Numbered from the stretch's first letter, positions 1 to 10,467 are shown. The stretch: DNA of 64,000 nucleotides from Planococcus salinarum (GCF_007004625.1 NZ_VIFV01000001.1:62001-126000); one strand, 5' to 3'. Made by a program: numbers and translations. The notes: generated from the sequence alone by a model not told the origin.

Positions 1-52
1 TTTGCGCCGTTTGGAACAATGCTAAGGCATAGCGTTCTGCAGCTTGACTCAT
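1..52 (-). CDS. atpH: ATP synthase delta subunit, N-terminal fragment
   Basis: Only the first 17 codons lie in the window; they read MSQAAERYALALFQTAQ, the usual start of the F1 delta subunit, which joins F1 to the peripheral stalk. The ATG at 52 overlaps the atpF stop in an ATGA arrangement, so the two genes are translationally coupled. The gene continues beyond position 1, where the rest of the atp operon is expected. Confidence 0.9.
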   Translation of the reverse strand, partial: MSQAAERYALALFQTAQ

Positions 53-570
53 TGCACTTCGCCTGCCTTCGCAATCGTTTCGTTAATCAACTGGCGGTTG
101 TCTTCCTCAGAGATTTCTTTTTCAAGCACTTTCGTAGCTGCAAGCAATGACAATGCCACAACTTCTTGACGAACTGCCGAAATAGCTTTGTCTCTTTCGT
201 TGGCAATTTCAAGAACTGCCGCTTCTTTCATGCGTCCAGATTCAGCGCGTGCCGTCGTGATAATTTCCTCACGAGAAACTTCGCCTTGCTTTTTGGCATT
301 TTCAACGATTTCCTGTGCCTGTGTACGCGCGTCTTTCAGAAGGCTGCGCTGTTCATCAAGCATTTTTTTGGATTCCAGACGGCTGTTTTCTGCAGTTTCG
401 ATTTCACTTGCGATCAAGTCTTCACGCTGCTGCATTACGCCCATCAAAGGTCCCCATGCGAATTTCTTCAGCAAGAACATAAGTACAAGGAAAGTCGATA
501 ATGTTACTAAAATATCCCCTATATTTAAAAATTCCCCGGTTGCGCCGAGTGCGAGGTGATCAAAAAACAC
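49..570 (-). CDS. atpF: ATP synthase subunit b
   Basis: This is the 173-residue peripheral-stalk subunit of the F1Fo ATP synthase. A membrane segment at about residues 18-38 is followed by a long charged helix of about 100 residues, and a C-terminal part that would contact delta (atpH). The start is GTG, preceded by a GGGAG ribosome site. It lies in the normal atp order after atpE, but 291 nt separate it from atpE. That gap holds an mRNA hairpin and a type A repeat, whereas the other genes here are tightly packed. Confidence 0.97.
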   Translation of the reverse strand: MFFDHLALGATGEFLNIGDILVTLSTFLVLMFLLKKFAWGPLMGVMQQREDLIASEIETAENSRLESKKMLDEQRSLLKDARTQAQEIVENAKKQGEVSREEIITTARAESGRMKEAAVLEIANERDKAISAVRQEVVALSLLAATKVLEKEISEEDNRQLINETIAKAGEVQ

Positions 571-676
571 GATTGTTTCACTCCCTTCAAGAGCCTAAAA
601 TACATTTCTTCTATAGTAAGATCTTTACTTGCATTAAGATGATTTTTCAGTCGTCAAAAAATGATTCATACAAGCG

Positions 677-715
677 TAAATGGCGAAAAACATGCCGGAG
701 CATTCTCGCCATTTA
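677..715 (-). other. mRNA hairpin between atpE and atpF
   Basis: Arms TAAATGGCGA and TCGCCATTTA pair perfectly over 10 bp around a 19-nt loop, with no T-tract. It lies inside the operon, so a transcript-processing or stabilising role is more likely than termination. The role is inferred. Confidence 0.5.
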
Positions 716-739
716 GCTTTAATGTCTGAGTTATGTTGC

Positions 740-856
740 TGTCCAGACTCCAACGGCCAACTCCTCGGGTCATAAGCCAGCCCAGCTGCGCGGCTTTCGC
801 CGCTTCGCTGGTATGTCTTATGCCTTTCAGAGCTTAGCGGGCGCCTTCGCTTTTCT
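740..856 (-). repeat. Type A hairpin repeat inside the atp operon
   Basis: Read on the minus strand it starts AGAAAAGCG 5 nt after the atpE stop codon and ends GTTGGAGTCTGGACA. The arms AGCTCTGAAAGGCATAAG and CTTATGACCCGAGGAGTT form an imperfect stem around a second GC-rich hairpin. The same element recurs at 4116, 4239, 14901, 45301, 46518, 58467 and 60120. It contains no gene. Confidence 0.85.
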
Positions 857-861
857 AAATA

Positions 862-1089
<228 letters not shown>

Positions 1090-1140
1090 TCAGGATGATT
1101 GTTTTTTTATTTTCTTTGCCCGATATGGGCGTTTTTATAC

Positions 1141-1884
<744 letters not shown>

Positions 1885-2256
1885 TTAATGGTGTTTCACG
1901 TGATAGATGATCCGTTCCGTCAAAAGGAGGATATACGGAATCATCAATCCTATTACCGTACTGACCAAGTGAATGTGCTCTGCGAATAAAATCGCTAACG
2001 CTACAGCTGCAACACCTGATGCAAACCGTAATGCCGTTCCAAGGGAACGAAATTTCGAGCCTTCAGCCACCGCCCGGTCAAATTTGTCCATTCGCCGAAC
2101 CAGTATCCACATATTATAAATGCCGAACAAAGTTCCGATGATCAGACCCGCAAAGATATCCTGGTACGGAGTGAAACCCCAGCCCAGCACGAATATTGCG
2201 AGGATAAAAATGATTATCCTTTTCAGTCTTGTGAAAATCTCCCTGAGTCCATCCAT
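1885..2256 (-). CDS. atpI: ATP synthase protein I
   Basis: A 123-residue, four-helix membrane protein with no enzymatic motif. Family members (AtpI, PF03899-type) assist c-ring assembly in some bacteria and are usually dispensable. A GGAG lies 11 nt before the ATG and the start falls 3 nt after the atpZ stop. Identity rests on size, topology and position directly ahead of atpB. Confidence 0.88.
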   Translation of the reverse strand: MDGLREIFTRLKRIIIFILAIFVLGWGFTPYQDIFAGLIIGTLFGIYNMWILVRRMDKFDRAVAEGSKFRSLGTALRFASGVAAVALAILFAEHIHLVSTVIGLMIPYILLLTERIIYHVKHH

Positions 2257-2259
2257 TTT

Positions 2260-2481
2260 TTATCTGTCTCCTGATTCGAATTTTCGGACGGTCTGAAGCA
2301 TTGCCCAGACGCCAGCACTGATGCCTGCGAAAAGGCAGATGATCAGAAAAAGCGGGGCGGTTCCGAACTCTTCGTCGAGCCACATACCTGTGAACGCACC
2401 GATGAGTACGGACCCGACAAGTTGTGAAAGGATGGCGCTGTAAATTGCCATCGCTTGCAAGGGACTTTTTTTCGGGTGCAT
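2260..2481 (-). CDS. atpZ: AtpZ-type Fo-associated membrane protein
   Basis: A 73-residue protein with two hydrophobic helices (about 10-33 and 42-63), matching the AtpZ family (PF09527-type). In alkaliphilic bacilli AtpZ works with AtpI as a cation channel near the synthase. It is the first gene of the operon, with a GAGGGG site before ATG. I could not identify a convincing promoter in the AT-rich sequence upstream. Confidence 0.85.
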   Translation of the reverse strand: MHPKKSPLQAMAIYSAILSQLVGSVLIGAFTGMWLDEEFGTAPLFLIICLFAGISAGVWAMLQTVRKFESGDR

Positions 2482-2682
2482 GATAATCCCCTCGAAATTC
2501 GTTGATTTGACATTTTACCCCTAAAAAAGAGCAGTCGCATCAGGCTTTTACCATAAAAAATTATGTAAAAAAACCTTCTCATGCATACCCTTTGTAAGCA
2601 TACAATAGGGGTAAAATCATGTCAATTGCTAGAAGTGAAAAACATCACAAGCAAAATTGGCCCGACATATTGTGGACAAAAA

Positions 2683-2933
2683 TTCAGAACTAAATGAATC
2701 GAGTTTAAAAAATCCACATAAATATGCCGCTTCGTCGCTTTGGACTAGGCTCCCGCAATAAGCCGAGAAGAACACTCGTCTTATTGCTCCGCTCCGTCCG
2801 GCCGCGCTCCTTCGCTGGGGTCCATTTCCAGATATGGAGCAAAACAGCGAAGAGTTGATCGAAGCTTGCGAGAGCAACTCTTTGCTGTTTTGCGGAATAT
2901 CGGTTACTTCAGATTATTAGTACTACTAATATA
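2683..2933 (+). mobile_element. Type B MITE-like element, copy 1
   Basis: The core runs from CGCTTCGTCGCTTTGGAC (2728) to GCTGTTTTGCGGAATATCGG (2903). It holds two hairpins: GCAATAAG with CTTATTGC, and a long stem pairing GCAAAACAGCGAAGAGTTG with CAACTCTTTGCTGTTTTGC. AT-rich flanks resemble the terminal repeats of the copy at 16735. Open frames across it do not look coding. It fills most of the 454-nt gap between mnaA and atpZ. Confidence 0.8.
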
Positions 2934-2935
2934 AT

Positions 2936-4054
2936 TTATTTCGTACTGTAATGATGAAGCAATGCTTCCACAATACGAGCCGAGGCCTTGCCGTCACCAT
3001 AAGGGTTCGAAGCACGGGACATCGCTTTGTAAGCTGTCTCGTCTGTCAACAACTCTTTCGCCAGTCCATAAATTGTTTCTTCATCAGTTCCGGCAAGCTT
3101 CAAGGTGCCGGCATCGATGCCTTCCGGACGTTCCGTCGTATCGCGAAGCACGAGAACGGGTTTGCCGAGCGACGGCGCTTCTTCCTGAATGCCTCCTGAA
3201 TCCGTCAATATAATGAAAGAACGTGCAGCAAAGTTGTGGAAATCCAAAACTTCAAGCGGTTCGATCAAGTGGATGCGCGGGTCGCGGCCAAGCACTTCAT
3301 CCGCGACTTCCCGTACAGCCGGATTCATGTGAACCGGATAAACCACCTGGATGTCGTCGTGCTCTTCGATCAGGCGTTTGATGGCGCGGAACATGTTGCG
3401 CATCGGCTGGCCGAGATTTTCGCGGCGATGGGCAGTCAACAGGATCATGCGGTCACTGCCGATCTTTTCGAGAATCGGGTGTGTATACGTCTCTTTCACC
3501 GTTGTCTGCAAGGCGTCTATCGCGGTATTGCCTGTGATATAGACTGTTTCTTCCTTTTTGTTCTCGGCCAGCAGATTCTGCGCTGATTTTTCTGTCGGCG
3601 CAAAATGAAGGTCTGCAATGACACCTGTCAATTGGCGGTTCATCTCTTCCGGATATGGCGAGAATTTATTGTGTGTGCGAAGTCCGGCTTCCACATGGCC
3701 GACAGCAATCTGGTTGTAGAATGCGGCCAGACTCGCGACGAAAGTCGTTGTCGTATCGCCGTGTACAAGCACGATATCCGGTTTCGCTTCTTTCATCACT
3801 CTGCCGAGACCTTCCAAAGCGCGTGTAGTAACTTCTTCAAGCGTTTGACGCGATTTCATGATATTCAGATCGAAATCCGGCGTGATTTTGAACGTTTCAA
3901 GAACCTGGTCCAGCATTTCACGATGCTGGGCTGTCACGGTTACAAGCGGTTCAATCGTTTCCGGATGTTTTTGAAGCTCCAATACGAGCGGCGCCATTTT
4001 AATCGCTTCAGGCCGTGTACCGAAAATAGTCATCACTTTCAATTTCTTCGTCAA
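2936..4054 (-). CDS. mnaA: UDP-N-acetylglucosamine 2-epimerase
   Basis: Interconverts UDP-GlcNAc and UDP-ManNAc, supplying ManNAc for teichoic-acid linkage units. The N-terminal KVMTIFGTRPEAIKMAPL, the GHVEAGLRTHN loop and the STDSGGIQEE-like LTDSGGIQEEAPSLGKP are family signatures. The start is TTG at 4054 with GAGG 9 nt upstream, giving 372 residues like the homologues. The frame stays open to 4150, but that extension runs into a type A repeat. The position between upp and the atp operon is common in Bacillales. Confidence 0.95.
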   Translation of the reverse strand: MTKKLKVMTIFGTRPEAIKMAPLVLELQKHPETIEPLVTVTAQHREMLDQVLETFKITPDFDLNIMKSRQTLEEVTTRALEGLGRVMKEAKPDIVLVHGDTTTTFVASLAAFYNQIAVGHVEAGLRTHNKFSPYPEEMNRQLTGVIADLHFAPTEKSAQNLLAENKKEETVYITGNTAIDALQTTVKETYTHPILEKIGSDRMILLTAHRRENLGQPMRNMFRAIKRLIEEHDDIQVVYPVHMNPAVREVADEVLGRDPRIHLIEPLEVLDFHNFAARSFIILTDSGGIQEEAPSLGKPVLVLRDTTERPEGIDAGTLKLAGTDEETIYGLAKELLTDETAYKAMSRASNPYGDGKASARIVEALLHHYSTK

Positions 4055-4115
4055 CAGGATCAGCCTCGCTTTATTTATGGATAGGAAAATATAATTTTTA
4101 TAAAAAGTGTTGCGG

Positions 4116-4236
4116 TGTCCAGACTCCAGCGGCCCAGCTCCTCGGGTCATAAGCTGCCCTTCCTGTGCGGCAAAAGGCGCCGCTTCGGAAGTTCATCTTA
4201 TGCCTTTCGGAGCTTAACGGGCGCCTTCGCTTTTCT
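4116..4236 (-). repeat. Type A hairpin repeat, copy 2
   Basis: A complete copy of about 121 bp ending GTCTGGACA on the minus strand. The outer stem pairs AGCTCCGAAAGGCATAAG with CTTATGACCCGAGGAGCT, and an inner stem pairs CTTCCGAAGCGGC with GCCGCACAGGAAG. It lies head-to-tail with the hybrid copy at 4239, only 2 bp apart. This copy is not next to a stop codon. Confidence 0.88.
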
Positions 4237-4238
4237 AT

Positions 4239-4417
4239 TGTCCAGACTCCAGCGGCCCAGCTCCTCGGGTCATAAGCTGCTGCAGGGCTAAAGGCTGCTC
4301 CTGTCTCTGCATCGCTGTGCTAGCTTCGAGACATGAAAAACCGTTGCATCGCTGCGCTGCTTCGTCGCAAAGAGATGGGCCCATAAACCCTGGGCCATCT
4401 CTTGCCTTCGCTTTTCT
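4239..4417 (-). repeat. Type A/C hybrid repeat abutting upp
   Basis: One end is type A (GTCTGGACA side) up to about 4275. The middle is type C: two GCATCGCTGNGCT...GCTTCG hairpins and the palindrome GAGATGGGCCCA/TGGGCCATCTC. It finishes with the type A end AGAAAAGCG, which starts directly after the upp stop codon at 0 nt distance. The same hybrid plan is seen at 46518 and 60120. Confidence 0.82.
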
Positions 4418-5212
<795 letters not shown>

Positions 5213-5221
5213 TCATCCAAA

Positions 5222-5248
5222 TAAAAAACCGGAGCAGCTGCTCCGGTT
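5222..5248 (-). terminator. Terminator after the LOV/EAL gene
   Basis: Perfect palindrome AACCGGAGCAGCTGCTCCGG followed by a T-run on the minus strand. It overlaps the last base of the stop codon. Confidence 0.8.
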
Positions 5249-7422
5249 CACAAAAGATTCGCATCTTCAAGCGGCATAGGCCGGTAAAAATAATACCCCT
5301 GGCCGACATGGCACCCAAGAGCCAGCAGCTGCTGTTTCTGTTCTTCCGTTTCCACGCCTTCTGCCACAGCAAGCAGGTCCAGGTTTTCCGCCAATTGGAT
5401 AATTGTGCGGACAATCGCCAGCGTATCCGGTTCGTGCATCTTGGAGATGAACGAGCGGTCGATTTTGATTTCACTGACCGGCAGCTTCTGCAGGTAGCTC
5501 AAGGAGGAATAACCGGTACCGAAATCGTCGACGGAACTGGTAAAGCCGTATTTGGTCAACTGTTTGAAAATTTTTCGGGCGGCTTCGATATCGACAAAGC
5601 CGATGCGTTCTGTAATTTCGAGCTGAATCAGTTTGCTGTCGAGCTTGTATTCCGCTGTCATATCGGCCAGGTTCGGCACGAATGAATGATGGAAGAAATG
5701 ATCCGCTGAAACATTGACGGCAACCTGGTACAGCTCCAGTCCCTGTTCCTGGCGCATTTGCAGCCATTCCATCACTTGCTTCAATACATTCTGTTCAAGG
5801 ACTCTGATTTTGCCGTTCTTTTCCGCTGCAGGTATAAAAACATCCGGGGCAATATTGCCGAGTTCCGGAGAATTCCAACGGGCCAACGCTTCAAAGCTCA
5901 GCACTTTGCCGGACCGCATGTCCACTTTCGGCTGCAGATGAATTTTAATCTCCTCACGGCGCAGCGCCGCAGCCAATTCGTTGGCTATACGCAGATTCCG
6001 CATCATGATCTCGTCATGCTCATTTTCATAATAGCAGATGGATTCGCCGGCCCGCAGCTTCGCTTTCGACAATGCACTGTCGGCGTAGCGTATAAGCTCC
6101 TCCACATCTTCCTGCATTGCCGTAATAATGGAAACACCGGTTTTCAGTGACAGGAAAATTTCCAGATCCCGGACGGTAATCGGTTCAGCAAGCAATTTTG
6201 CCAGCTCTTCAAGATATTCCGGAATGCCATCCAACGGCATTAGGCGGACAAGGGCCAAAGTTGAATCGGAAAAACGTGCAATAAGTGCTTTCCCCGATGA
6301 ATTGGCCAGGCTGAATCGTTTCCCGATTTCCTGAATCAGCTGATCTCCGGCACGATGTCCGTATTGATCAACAACTTTGACATATTCGTCAACTGAGAAA
6401 AAAGCGACCAGCCCTTCCTTGTTCTCTTCAAGCAACGATTCCAGTTCAATCATGAAATAGTTCCGGTTGCGCAGGCCGGTTGTCCGGTCCGTATAAGCAA
6501 GTTTCAGCATTTCTTCCTGCTGCCGCGAATATTTCACTGTCAATGAAATTGTAGGCGCGATTCTTTCCAGGAAATTATAGTCCTGGACTTCCGGCACACT
6601 TACCGAAGGAAAATATATTCCCAATGTGCCGATCGTATTGCCGTCTTTATCAAGAAAAGGCACGGACCAGCTGGATCTGAATCCGTATTCCTTAGCCATG
6701 TCCCGATAATCCTTCCACAATTCATCCTGCAGAATATCTTCCACAATGACAGTCCGGCCGCTGTGATAAGCTGCACCGCATGAACCTGTTCCCGGCTCTG
6801 CGGCCTTGCCATCGATAAATTCCCTGAAATTTTTTGGCATGGACTTGCCTGCTATATCACGAAACTTGTTGTGTTGATCTATAAACAGTATCGTACAGGT
6901 GGTTCCATCCTTGAAAAACGATTCGATGATCTGGCAGACATTTTCCAGCAACGAGCTGAGCATATAGCCTTTTTCGATTCCAGTATATGCCTCCTGCTGA
7001 AGCTGAATCAGCGCTTCTTCCCTTTTACGGTCCGTAATGTTTTTCATCAGCATCAGCGTAAATTTGTGTTTCCCGTCATCTACACTGATCGGCTGGACGG
7101 TTATCTCATTCCAGAAAGGGTTAGCATTCTTATGATAATTAACGATTTCAAATGTCTCGGCCTGATCCGATTTTGCGCATTCGCGGATTTTCTGACTTAC
7201 TGTCCAGTTTGTTTTTGTTCCATGCAAAAATCGGCCATTCCTCCCAATAACATCGTTTTCGGAAAAACCTGTCATATCAAAAAATGCCTGATTGGCGTAA
7301 AGAATCGGCTGGTCATCCAACTGAGAATTTATGACGACGAAGCCGGTCTGGAATTCCATGCCAAGACGGCTGAGCCAGTCAATGATTATGTATTTTTCTT
7401 TTTCCATTTTACTGTTCTGCAT
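5248..7422 (-). CDS. LOV-like PAS / GAF / GGDEF-like / EAL cyclic-di-GMP protein
   Basis: A 724-residue cytosolic signalling protein. Residues 25-130 form a LOV-type PAS domain (GRNGRFLHG at 60-68, NYHKNANPFWN at 95-105), but the photoactive cysteine is Gly63 and two flavin-contact glutamines are His67 and Met126. A GAF domain follows (about 145-300). The GGDEF domain (310-460) is degenerate, with RFSDS at 383-387 in place of GGDEF. The EAL domain keeps EAL (511-513), the ITE glutamate, DDFGTGYSS and EGVET, so it should hydrolyse cyclic-di-GMP. Start ATG with AAGGGG 6 nt upstream. It interrupts the upp-glyA neighbourhood and ends in its own terminator. Confidence 0.9.
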   Translation of the reverse strand: MQNSKMEKEKYIIIDWLSRLGMEFQTGFVVINSQLDDQPILYANQAFFDMTGFSENDVIGRNGRFLHGTKTNWTVSQKIRECAKSDQAETFEIVNYHKNANPFWNEITVQPISVDDGKHKFTLMLMKNITDRKREEALIQLQQEAYTGIEKGYMLSSLLENVCQIIESFFKDGTTCTILFIDQHNKFRDIAGKSMPKNFREFIDGKAAEPGTGSCGAAYHSGRTVIVEDILQDELWKDYRDMAKEYGFRSSWSVPFLDKDGNTIGTLGIYFPSVSVPEVQDYNFLERIAPTISLTVKYSRQQEEMLKLAYTDRTTGLRNRNYFMIELESLLEENKEGLVAFFSVDEYVKVVDQYGHRAGDQLIQEIGKRFSLANSSGKALIARFSDSTLALVRLMPLDGIPEYLEELAKLLAEPITVRDLEIFLSLKTGVSIITAMQEDVEELIRYADSALSKAKLRAGESICYYENEHDEIMMRNLRIANELAAALRREEIKIHLQPKVDMRSGKVLSFEALARWNSPELGNIAPDVFIPAAEKNGKIRVLEQNVLKQVMEWLQMRQEQGLELYQVAVNVSADHFFHHSFVPNLADMTAEYKLDSKLIQLEITERIGFVDIEAARKIFKQLTKYGFTSSVDDFGTGYSSLSYLQKLPVSEIKIDRSFISKMHEPDTLAIVRTIIQLAENLDLLAVAEGVETEEQKQQLLALGCHVGQGYYFYRPMPLEDANLL

Positions 7423-7497
7423 CCAGCACCCCTTCTTTCTATATTCTATGGGGAGAAAAATGCAGCTCCGCCTTTTCTTGACAGCAGCTGCATTCCA

Positions 7498-8733
7498 TTA
7501 TTTATATAACGGGAAGCCGGCTGTTAATTTCGCTGTGCGAAGGGCCGCTTCTTTCTTCACTGTTTCATCTTCCGGAGCTTTCAGGAGCATCGCAATAATC
7601 GAAGCGATTTCCTTCATTTCCGCTTCTTTGAAACCGCGCGAAGTGACCGCTGGAGTTCCCAGGCGGATGCCTGAAGTCACAAACGGGCTTTCCGGATCAA
7701 AAGGTATAGTGTTTTTGTTGGTCGTGATCCCGACTTCATCAAGGACTTTTTCAGCCACTTTGCCCGTCAGGTTCAATGAGCGGAGATCAATCAGCATGAG
7801 GTGATTGTCCGTGCCTTTTGAAACGATGTCGACGCCTTCGTCCATCAATGCAGCTGCCAATGCTTTTGCATTTTTGACGACCTGGTCGATGTATTCTTTG
7901 TATGCCGGCTGCTGTGCTTCACCGAATGCCACCGCTTTTGAAGCGATTACATGCATAAGCGGACCGCCCTGGATGCCCGGGAAAATCGTCTTGTCAATTT
8001 TTTTCGCAAACTCTTCTTTGCAAAGAATCAGTCCGCCGCGCGGTCCACGGAGCGTCTTGTGCGTTGTCGAAGTCACAAAATGCGCATGGGGTACTGGGCT
8101 CGGGTGGGCGCCTGTTGCGACAAGGCCCGCGATATGCGCCATGTCCACCATCAGATAAGCTCCAACTTCGTCAGCGATTTCACGGAATTTCGCAAAATCA
8201 AGCGTACGTGAATAAGCGCTTGCACCCGCTACGATCATTTTCGGTTTATGTTCCAAAGCGGCTTCACGCACTTTATCGTAATCGACCAATTGGGTTTCTT
8301 CATCCACACCATATTCCTGGAAATCATATTGCATTCCGCTGAAATTCACTTTGCTGCCGTGTGTCAAATGGCCGCCATGGTTCAGGTTCATCCCAAGAAC
8401 CGTATCGCCTTTTTCAAGAAAAGCTGTATAAACCGCCATGTTCGCCTGTGAACCGGAATGCGGCTGAACATTGGCATGGTCTGCGCCGAAAATCTCTTTC
8501 AGGCGATCTCTGGCAATATTTTCCACCACATCTACGAATTCACAACCCCCGTAATAGCGTTTTCCCGGGTAGCCTTCAGCGTATTTATTCGTCAACACAG
8601 AGCCCTGCGCGTCCATAACGGCCTGAGAGACAAAGTTTTCTGATGCAATCAGTTCAATATTCGCTTCCTGGCGTTCTTTTTCCGCGTTCATCGCTTCGTA
8701 TACTGCCTGGTCCTGCGCTTTAATCAATTCCAT
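7498..8733 (-). CDS. glyA: Serine hydroxymethyltransferase
   Basis: PLP enzyme converting serine and tetrahydrofolate to glycine and methylene-THF. Family motifs include ELIASENF near residue 30, [15 protein letters not shown], and the Schiff-base lysine in [17 protein letters not shown] at 8733 with GGAGG 8 nt upstream gives 411 residues and the usual MELIKAQD-type start. The first 14 nt overlap the end of ywlG, implying coupled translation. An upstream in-frame start at 8781 lies inside ywlG and is not used. Confidence 0.97.
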   Translation of the reverse strand: MELIKAQDQAVYEAMNAEKERQEANIELIASENFVSQAVMDAQGSVLTNKYAEGYPGKRYYGGCEFVDVVENIARDRLKEIFGADHANVQPHSGSQANMAVYTAFLEKGDTVLGMNLNHGGHLTHGSKVNFSGMQYDFQEYGVDEETQLVDYDKVREAALEHKPKMIVAGASAYSRTLDFAKFREIADEVGAYLMVDMAHIAGLVATGAHPSPVPHAHFVTSTTHKTLRGPRGGLILCKEEFAKKIDKTIFPGIQGGPLMHVIASKAVAFGEAQQPAYKEYIDQVVKNAKALAAALMDEGVDIVSKGTDNHLMLIDLRSLNLTGKVAEKVLDEVGITTNKNTIPFDPESPFVTSGIRLGTPAVTSRGFKEAEMKEIASIIAMLLKAPEDETVKKEAALRTAKLTAGFPLYK

Positions 8734-9304
8734 CCTGATTTCCCTCCTGTAATTGAACAATGTCACGATCATAACTTGCACGGGACCCGCCGATCAATTT
8801 GGGCCGGGTTGTAGCCGCAGAAACAATCGCATCTCCTATTAGTTTAACAGATGTCCGCACCGGAACGGCGACTCTTTTTAAGTGCATACCGATCATTGTC
8901 TGGCCGATATCGATCCCGGCATGTGCCCGGACCTCTTCAACAACCACCGGATCGTTCATATTGCTGAAAGCATAAGCGCTCATCGATCCACCGGCTTTCG
9001 GGACCGGGATGACTGCCACCGGCTCCCATCCATATTTTTCAGCTGCATGGCGTTCGACTGTCAAAGCGCGGTTGATATGTTCACAGCCCTGGAAGGCCAG
9101 AAAAATCTTATGGCGTTCAGCAAATTTCTGCAACGGTTCATACAAGCTTTCGGCAATATCCAAGCCGCCGCCTGTGCCAATATGCTGTCCGACCACTTCC
9201 GAAGTGGAACAGCCGACCACAAAAACCTGGCCTTTCCTGAACTCGATTGCCTGTTCCAGTTCACCCAAAGTTTCCTCAAGCTGCAGTTGCCATAAAGTTT
9301 GCAT
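8720..9304 (-). CDS. ywlG: YwlG family protein (TIGR01440-type)
   Basis: A 194-residue protein with the conserved [26 protein letters not shown] and [14 protein letters not shown] blocks of the YwlG/UPF0340 family. No enzymatic function is established for it. ATG at 9304 has AGGAG 8 nt upstream; GTG at 9313 is in frame but too close to the ribosome site. It sits between rpiB and glyA, overlapping glyA by 14 nt, as in other Bacillales. Confidence 0.9.
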   Translation of the reverse strand: MQTLWQLQLEETLGELEQAIEFRKGQVFVVGCSTSEVVGQHIGTGGGLDIAESLYEPLQKFAERHKIFLAFQGCEHINRALTVERHAAEKYGWEPVAVIPVPKAGGSMSAYAFSNMNDPVVVEEVRAHAGIDIGQTMIGMHLKRVAVPVRTSVKLIGDAIVSAATTRPKLIGGSRASYDRDIVQLQEGNQDGID

Positions 9305-9316
9305 GCCGACCACTCC

Positions 9317-9754
9317 TTATTTTTCTAAGTTTGTGATTTTTTGAATCCGTTTATCGTGGCGTCCGCCTTCAAATTCCTCAGTCAGCCAGGTTCTGGCGAT
9401 TTCACGCGCCAATCCCGGCCCCACTACACGTTCACCCATCGCGAGGATATTGGAATCGTTGTGGCCTCTTGTCGCTTTGGCACTGAATACGTCATGCACC
9501 AGTGCACAGCGGATCCCTTTTATCTTATTGGCTGCGATTGACATGCCGATACCTGTTCCACAAATCAATATTCCGCGATCCGCTTCCGCTTTTATCACTG
9601 CTTCGGCTACCGGAGTCGCATAATCCGGATAATCCACAGAGTCGTCTGTATGCGGGCCGTAATCTTTATATTCCATACCCATTTCGTTTAAAAGGTTGAC
9701 GATTTCCTTGCGGAGAGTGTTGCCGCCGTGATCTGAAGAAATAGCGATTTTCAT
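9317..9754 (-). CDS. rpiB: Ribose-5-phosphate isomerase B
   Basis: A 145-residue RpiB-type sugar-phosphate isomerase of the pentose phosphate pathway (B. subtilis YwlF). The N-terminal SSDHGG phosphate site, Cys65 in ILICGTGIGMSIAANK and His98 in TRGHNDSN match the active site of the family. A GAGGG site precedes the ATG. The adjacent ywlG start lies 12 nt downstream. Confidence 0.94.
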   Translation of the reverse strand: MKIAISSDHGGNTLRKEIVNLLNEMGMEYKDYGPHTDDSVDYPDYATPVAEAVIKAEADRGILICGTGIGMSIAANKIKGIRCALVHDVFSAKATRGHNDSNILAMGERVVGPGLAREIARTWLTEEFEGGRHDKRIQKITNLEK

Positions 9755-9992
9755 TAAAAGCCCTCTTTTCTTTTCAGTTAGTGCAAAAAGCCGTCTTCCG
9801 CTTTTTCACTTTGGTACCATTTTAACATCTTTATGTGAAAAATCCTATAAACGGCGAGAATGCAATAAAAACTGGGGTCTTTTCGAGGTTAGTAGCAGAA
9901 TTTTGCATTTTTAGTTCAAGTTACTTCTTTATACAAAGAAGTGTGTCTTTCGGATAAATTCCATTTGCTCTCATATAAGATTTTCTTCATAT

Positions 9993-10020
9993 GAAAAACC
10001 ATCCGTCTGTCAACGAATGG
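9993..10020 (-). terminator. Terminator after ywlE
   Basis: Arms CCATTCGT and ACGGATGG around a TGACAG loop, followed by TTTTTC on the minus strand, 10 nt past the ywlE stop. The rest of the gap to rpiB (9755-9992) is AT-rich; I see only weak short palindromes there. Confidence 0.7.
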
Positions 10021-10029
10021 CCAAATGTT

Positions 10030-10467
10030 TCACTTTTGCTGGTTCAATTTTTCTTCAAGCCTGTCAATCAGTTCACGCAATTCCAGGAAAGTCTCCTGAT
10101 AGACCGAATAGGGACCGCCGTAAGGATCGCTGACGTCGGCCGCATGGCCCGCTACGTATTCCTTCAACGTAAACAGTCTTTCCGAAACATGCGGATGCTG
10201 TTGGCGGACAAGCTGCTTATGGGAGACGGTCATCGTTAAAATGATATCTGCCCATTCAAGATCTTCCTGCAAAAGCTGCTTGGAAATATGATCGAACGGG
10301 ATTCCTTCCTCTTCCAGGACGGCACCGGCATTTTTAGAAATCGGTGCACTGCCGGCAAAAACTCCGGCTGACCGGACTTCAATGCCCGGCAACTTTTTCG
10401 AGGCCAGAATCGCTTCCGCCATTGGGCTCCGGCAGGTATTTCCTGTGCACACAAAAACAATTCTCAT
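10030..10467 (-). CDS. ywlE: Protein arginine phosphatase
   Basis: Low-molecular-weight phosphatase fold. The P-loop is CTGNTCRS with Cys7, Thr11 and Arg13, and the general acid is Asp114 in SDPYGG. A threonine at position 11, in place of the isoleucine of tyrosine phosphatases, marks arginine-phosphate specificity in B. subtilis YwlE. The likely role is to reverse McsB arginine phosphorylation in stress and protein quality control. ATG at 10467 gives 145 residues; GTG at 10470 is an alternative. Confidence 0.93.
   Translation of the reverse strand: MRIVFVCTGNTCRSPMAEAILASKKLPGIEVRSAGVFAGSAPISKNAGAVLEEEGIPFDHISKQLLQEDLEWADIILTMTVSHKQLVRQQHPHVSERLFTLKEYVAGHAADVSDPYGGPYSVYQETFLELRELIDRLEEKLNQQK

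Noticed and set aside
2629-2877. Open frame between mnaA and atpZ
   Set aside because: It lies in a type B element, and similar frames occur in its other copies only because of shared repeat sequence.
4054-4150. N-terminal extension of mnaA
   Set aside because: The extra residues are encoded by a type A repeat, and a TTG with ribosome site matches the homologous start.
9755-9992. Possible small RNA in the rpiB-ywlE gap
   Set aside because: No convincing promoter-terminator pair or stable fold beyond short imperfect stems.
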